Below are positions 62,068 through 64,000 of a stretch of DNA of 64,000 nt, piece after piece. The notes beneath the pieces were generated by a model that was given only the letters and a program-made list of their open reading frames with translations, did not search any database and was not told where the DNA came from. Location of the stretch: assembly GCF_042684505.1 (NCBI RefSeq), contig NZ_JBHULT010000006.1, positions 620,001-684,000 on the forward strand, in the 5' to 3' direction. Both the position numbers and the translations under genes were made by a program. This DNA is from Salinimicrobium flavum. Lineage in GTDB: Bacteria; Bacteroidota; Bacteroidia; Flavobacteriales; Flavobacteriaceae. Each line of letters begins with the position of its first letter. Position 1 is the stretch's first letter.

Positions 62068-63360
62068 ATGTTCAATAAATTTTATTTAAGCCTTTCCTTT
62101 TTAATCCTTGTATTAGCGAGCTGTGATAAGGTCCCGGACCAGGTAACTCAAAAAGAAGATTACGAAAAGTTTCTTCAGGAAGATGCAGCATTGACAGTCG
62201 AAAAGATCAAAAGTGATCATGATTTTTGGGAAGAAAAGCTGACAAAAGAACCCTCCCAGTTTCCTTATTTGTTACAACTGGCATCGGCACAATCTCAGAT
62301 GTTTAAAGTGACAGGGGAGATCGAACATCTTACCAGGGCCGAAAAAAATCTCCTGGCGGCTAATCAGAAAACCGGCTATAAAAATGCTTCTTACTTGAAA
62401 AGCCTTGCCAGAAATTACATTTCCCAGCACCGCTTTAGTGAAGCTCTTTCTCTGCTGAATTCTGCTGAAGCAATTGGCGAAAAGATCAATGGCACTCACA
62501 AAATGCTGTTCGATGTACATATGGAAATTGGAAATTATGAAGCAGCTGAAGCCTATCTTACCAAAATAGAAGACCGGAGCGATTTCGATTTTCTTTTGCG
62601 TTATGCAAAATGGAGTGATCACCAGGGGGATTTAAGTACAGCCATAACCTACATGGAAAAAGCGACCGAGAAGGCGGAAATGGCCAACCTGAAAGGTCTA
62701 AAGCAATGGTCGTATACCAATCTGGCAGATTTCTTCGGGCACAATGGAGAAATTGAAAGATCCTACGAGCATTATTTAAAGGCCCTGGAATTAGATCCCA
62801 ATGATGCCTATGCAAAAAAGGGAATCGCCTGGATCGTTTATTCTCATGAACGTAACCCGAAAGAAGCGTTGCGCATTCTCAATTCCGTAACAAAGCAATT
62901 TCAGTCGCCCGATTATTATTTACTCAAGGCAGAGATTGCAGAATATATGAATGACAGCTCTTCAAAAAAGCAAAATCTGGAAAACTATTTTACAGCGGTT
63001 TCAGATGAGAATTACGGCGTGATGTACAATACCAGTAGTGCAATTCTTTATGCCGAGGAATTTTCGAGAACCCGGGAGGCCATGAATCTGGCACAAATGG
63101 AGATCAGTGAAAGACCTACTCCTCAATCTTACGACCTGTTGGCCTGGACCTACTATAATGAGGGTGATTATAAAAGAGCTCTTAAGATAGCGGAAGAACA
63201 TGTTGCAGGCAAAACTTACGAACCAGAAGCATTGTTCCACCTTGCCAAAATATATAAGGCCACAGGGAAAACCAAAGAAGCCCGGGTACTGAAAAAGGAA
63301 TTAATGGAGAGCATATACGAACTGGGACCTGTTACAGAGCAGGAGATAAGGCGGATATAA
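62068..63360 (+). CDS. Tetratricopeptide-repeat lipoprotein
   Basis: This 430-aa lipoprotein has the lipobox LASC at 19. TPR-type helical repeats run through most of the protein, for example WSYTNLADFFGHNGEIERSYEHYLKALELDPNDAYAKKG (about 215-253) and EALFHLAKIYKATGKTKEARVLKKEL near the end. It probably scaffolds an envelope complex with the DUF4331 proteins. It lies 76 bases after the second DUF4331 gene and 16 before the next gene. Confidence 0.85.
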   Translation: MFNKFYLSLSFLILVLASCDKVPDQVTQKEDYEKFLQEDAALTVEKIKSDHDFWEEKLTKEPSQFPYLLQLASAQSQMFKVTGEIEHLTRAEKNLLAANQKTGYKNASYLKSLARNYISQHRFSEALSLLNSAEAIGEKINGTHKMLFDVHMEIGNYEAAEAYLTKIEDRSDFDFLLRYAKWSDHQGDLSTAITYMEKATEKAEMANLKGLKQWSYTNLADFFGHNGEIERSYEHYLKALELDPNDAYAKKGIAWIVYSHERNPKEALRILNSVTKQFQSPDYYLLKAEIAEYMNDSSSKKQNLENYFTAVSDENYGVMYNTSSAILYAEEFSRTREAMNLAQMEISERPTPQSYDLLAWTYYNEGDYKRALKIAEEHVAGKTYEPEALFHLAKIYKATGKTKEARVLKKELMESIYELGPVTEQEIRRI

Positions 63361-63376
63361 TTAAAGGAGCGAACTC

Positions 63377-63835
63377 ATGAAAGGACATTATCTAACATAC
63401 TTCTTTTTTATGATCTGCATGGGCACTTCTTTTTCTCAGCACCAAATAAAAAATGTTCACGTTGAAATAGAGTATTATGGAGAAAATGAGACCTCTTTCC
63501 GGTTTTTTGAAGCTTCGGAAGATTTATACCAGGTAAATCTTTTTTCAGGAAAACAGAACGACCTCGATCTTTCGATAAAGTTCAGAATGGAAGATGAATT
63601 GAGCAGTGAGGAAAGATATGCTGTGGTTTCTGAAGTAGCCTATTTCGATCTGGAGTTCAATCACAGGTTAGGTCCCTTCGGGATGACCTGGGCCATAGAG
63701 AACCTGCTGAACTTTAACAGTCCCGGCTTTGATATTGAAGGATCCCTGGAGAGAGATTCAGTAGTTATGGATACTGTAACTTTTGCACATGAAGCCGACT
63801 TCATGTTAAGCTCAAGACTTACCTACAATTTTTGA
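63377..63835 (+). CDS. Secreted protein of unknown function
   Basis: The protein is 152 aa with a signal peptide (to about 20). The mature part is predicted beta-rich, with an acidic segment and the phrase LGPFGMTWAIENLLNFNSPGFDIEG. It ends SSRLTYNF, a terminal aromatic typical of outer-membrane beta proteins. Its context (fourth gene after two DUF4331 and a TPR gene) suggests an envelope function. I do not recognise a family. Confidence 0.7.
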   Translation: MKGHYLTYFFFMICMGTSFSQHQIKNVHVEIEYYGENETSFRFFEASEDLYQVNLFSGKQNDLDLSIKFRMEDELSSEERYAVVSEVAYFDLEFNHRLGPFGMTWAIENLLNFNSPGFDIEGSLERDSVVMDTVTFAHEADFMLSSRLTYNF

Positions 63836-63869
63836 TGGGTATTTGACTCCTATTTGCGTGGTTGGCAGG

Positions 63870-63905
63870 GCGTCTGTCAGTCCCTTTGACAGGCGCTTTG
63901 TTTTT
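63870..63905 (+). terminator. Terminator of the DUF4331 operon
   Basis: A 10-bp stem (63870-63879 with 63887-63896, one G-U pair), loop of seven, is followed by a T-rich run to 63905. Confidence 0.78.
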
Positions 63906-63926
63906 GCTCAAAAGGAGCAGGGATGA

Positions 63927-64000
63927 TTAGGATGAAGCCTCTACCACCCCGATAGTGTAGAGTTGCTCCAGCGTAGGAGTTTCACTTCCGCCGGCCGGCT
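63927..64000 (-). CDS. C-terminal end of an unidentified protein, truncated by window edge
   Basis: On the minus strand a frame with the ending GSETPTLEQLYTIGVVEASS and stop at 63929-63927 runs off the window. Only about 23 residues are visible, so no family can be named. The other two minus-strand frames contain stops here. Confidence 0.4.
   Translation of the reverse strand, partial: PAGGSETPTLEQLYTIGVVEASS

Overview
The window looks like a marine-type Flavobacteriaceae chromosome (Bacteroidota; Gramella/Salegentibacter-like is my guess). The signs are a SusC/SusD polysaccharide locus, a T9SS C-terminal sorting domain, flavobacterial-style promoters (TTG-N19/20-TAnnTTTG), families common in this group (DUF3078, DUF3109, DUF4331, a Y_Y_Y hybrid regulator) and moderate GC. 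I see no rRNA, tRNA or CRISPR array.

Region 1 (1-8760) is a sulfur-metabolism island. It starts with the 3' end of a molybdopterin oxidoreductase, its 4Fe-4S subunit and an NrfD/PsrC membrane subunit. Two half-size YeeE/YedE permeases follow, then two membrane-anchored rhodanese-like proteins that lack the catalytic Cys but share a Lys-rich tail ending in GGC. After a terminator come a secreted RidA-like protein, a SYLF protein and a decayed IS3 transposase. A second sulfur operon then encodes sulfide:quinone reductase, a single-Cys TusE/DsrC protein and a DsrE-like protein. Together these genes suggest import or handling of sulfane sulfur, oxidation of sulfide to persulfide and protein-bound sulfur relay.

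Region 2 (8760-13660) holds a pseudogene scrap of an outer-membrane barrel gene between two similar terminator hairpins, an SDR dehydrogenase, and a 1190-aa metallophosphoesterase-like/Omp85-type barrel fusion whose phosphoesterase motifs are eroded.

Region 3 (13825-33037) is a laminarin-type beta-glucan utilisation locus: a Reg_prop/Y_Y_Y/HTH regulator, SusC, SusD, two PKD-type surface lipoproteins, GH16, GH30, GH5-CBM6, GH3, GH16 and GH16. It ends with a terminator and an array of short palindromes.

Region 4 (33447-51081) is mostly housekeeping: tadA, dxs, DUF3078, a T9SS-secreted propeller protein, dGTPase, nrdB-nrdA plus an unannotated 51-aa frame, an OmpA protein, DUF3109, MarC plus a small membrane protein, dCMP deaminase with an S41 protease, and HupE/UreJ.

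Region 5 (51309-54210) is a nitrite-reduction operon: NirK fused to cytochrome c, a NirV/FGE-like protein and a SCO copper chaperone.

Region 6 (54694-60281) holds chemotaxis-like signalling genes: a CheB-type methylesterase with a zinc-ribbon tail, a response regulator, and a CheB-CheR-PAS-histidine kinase hybrid split by a one-base frameshift. Region 7 (60755-63835) is a DUF4331/DUF4331/TPR/secreted-protein operon, followed by the edge of another gene on the minus strand.
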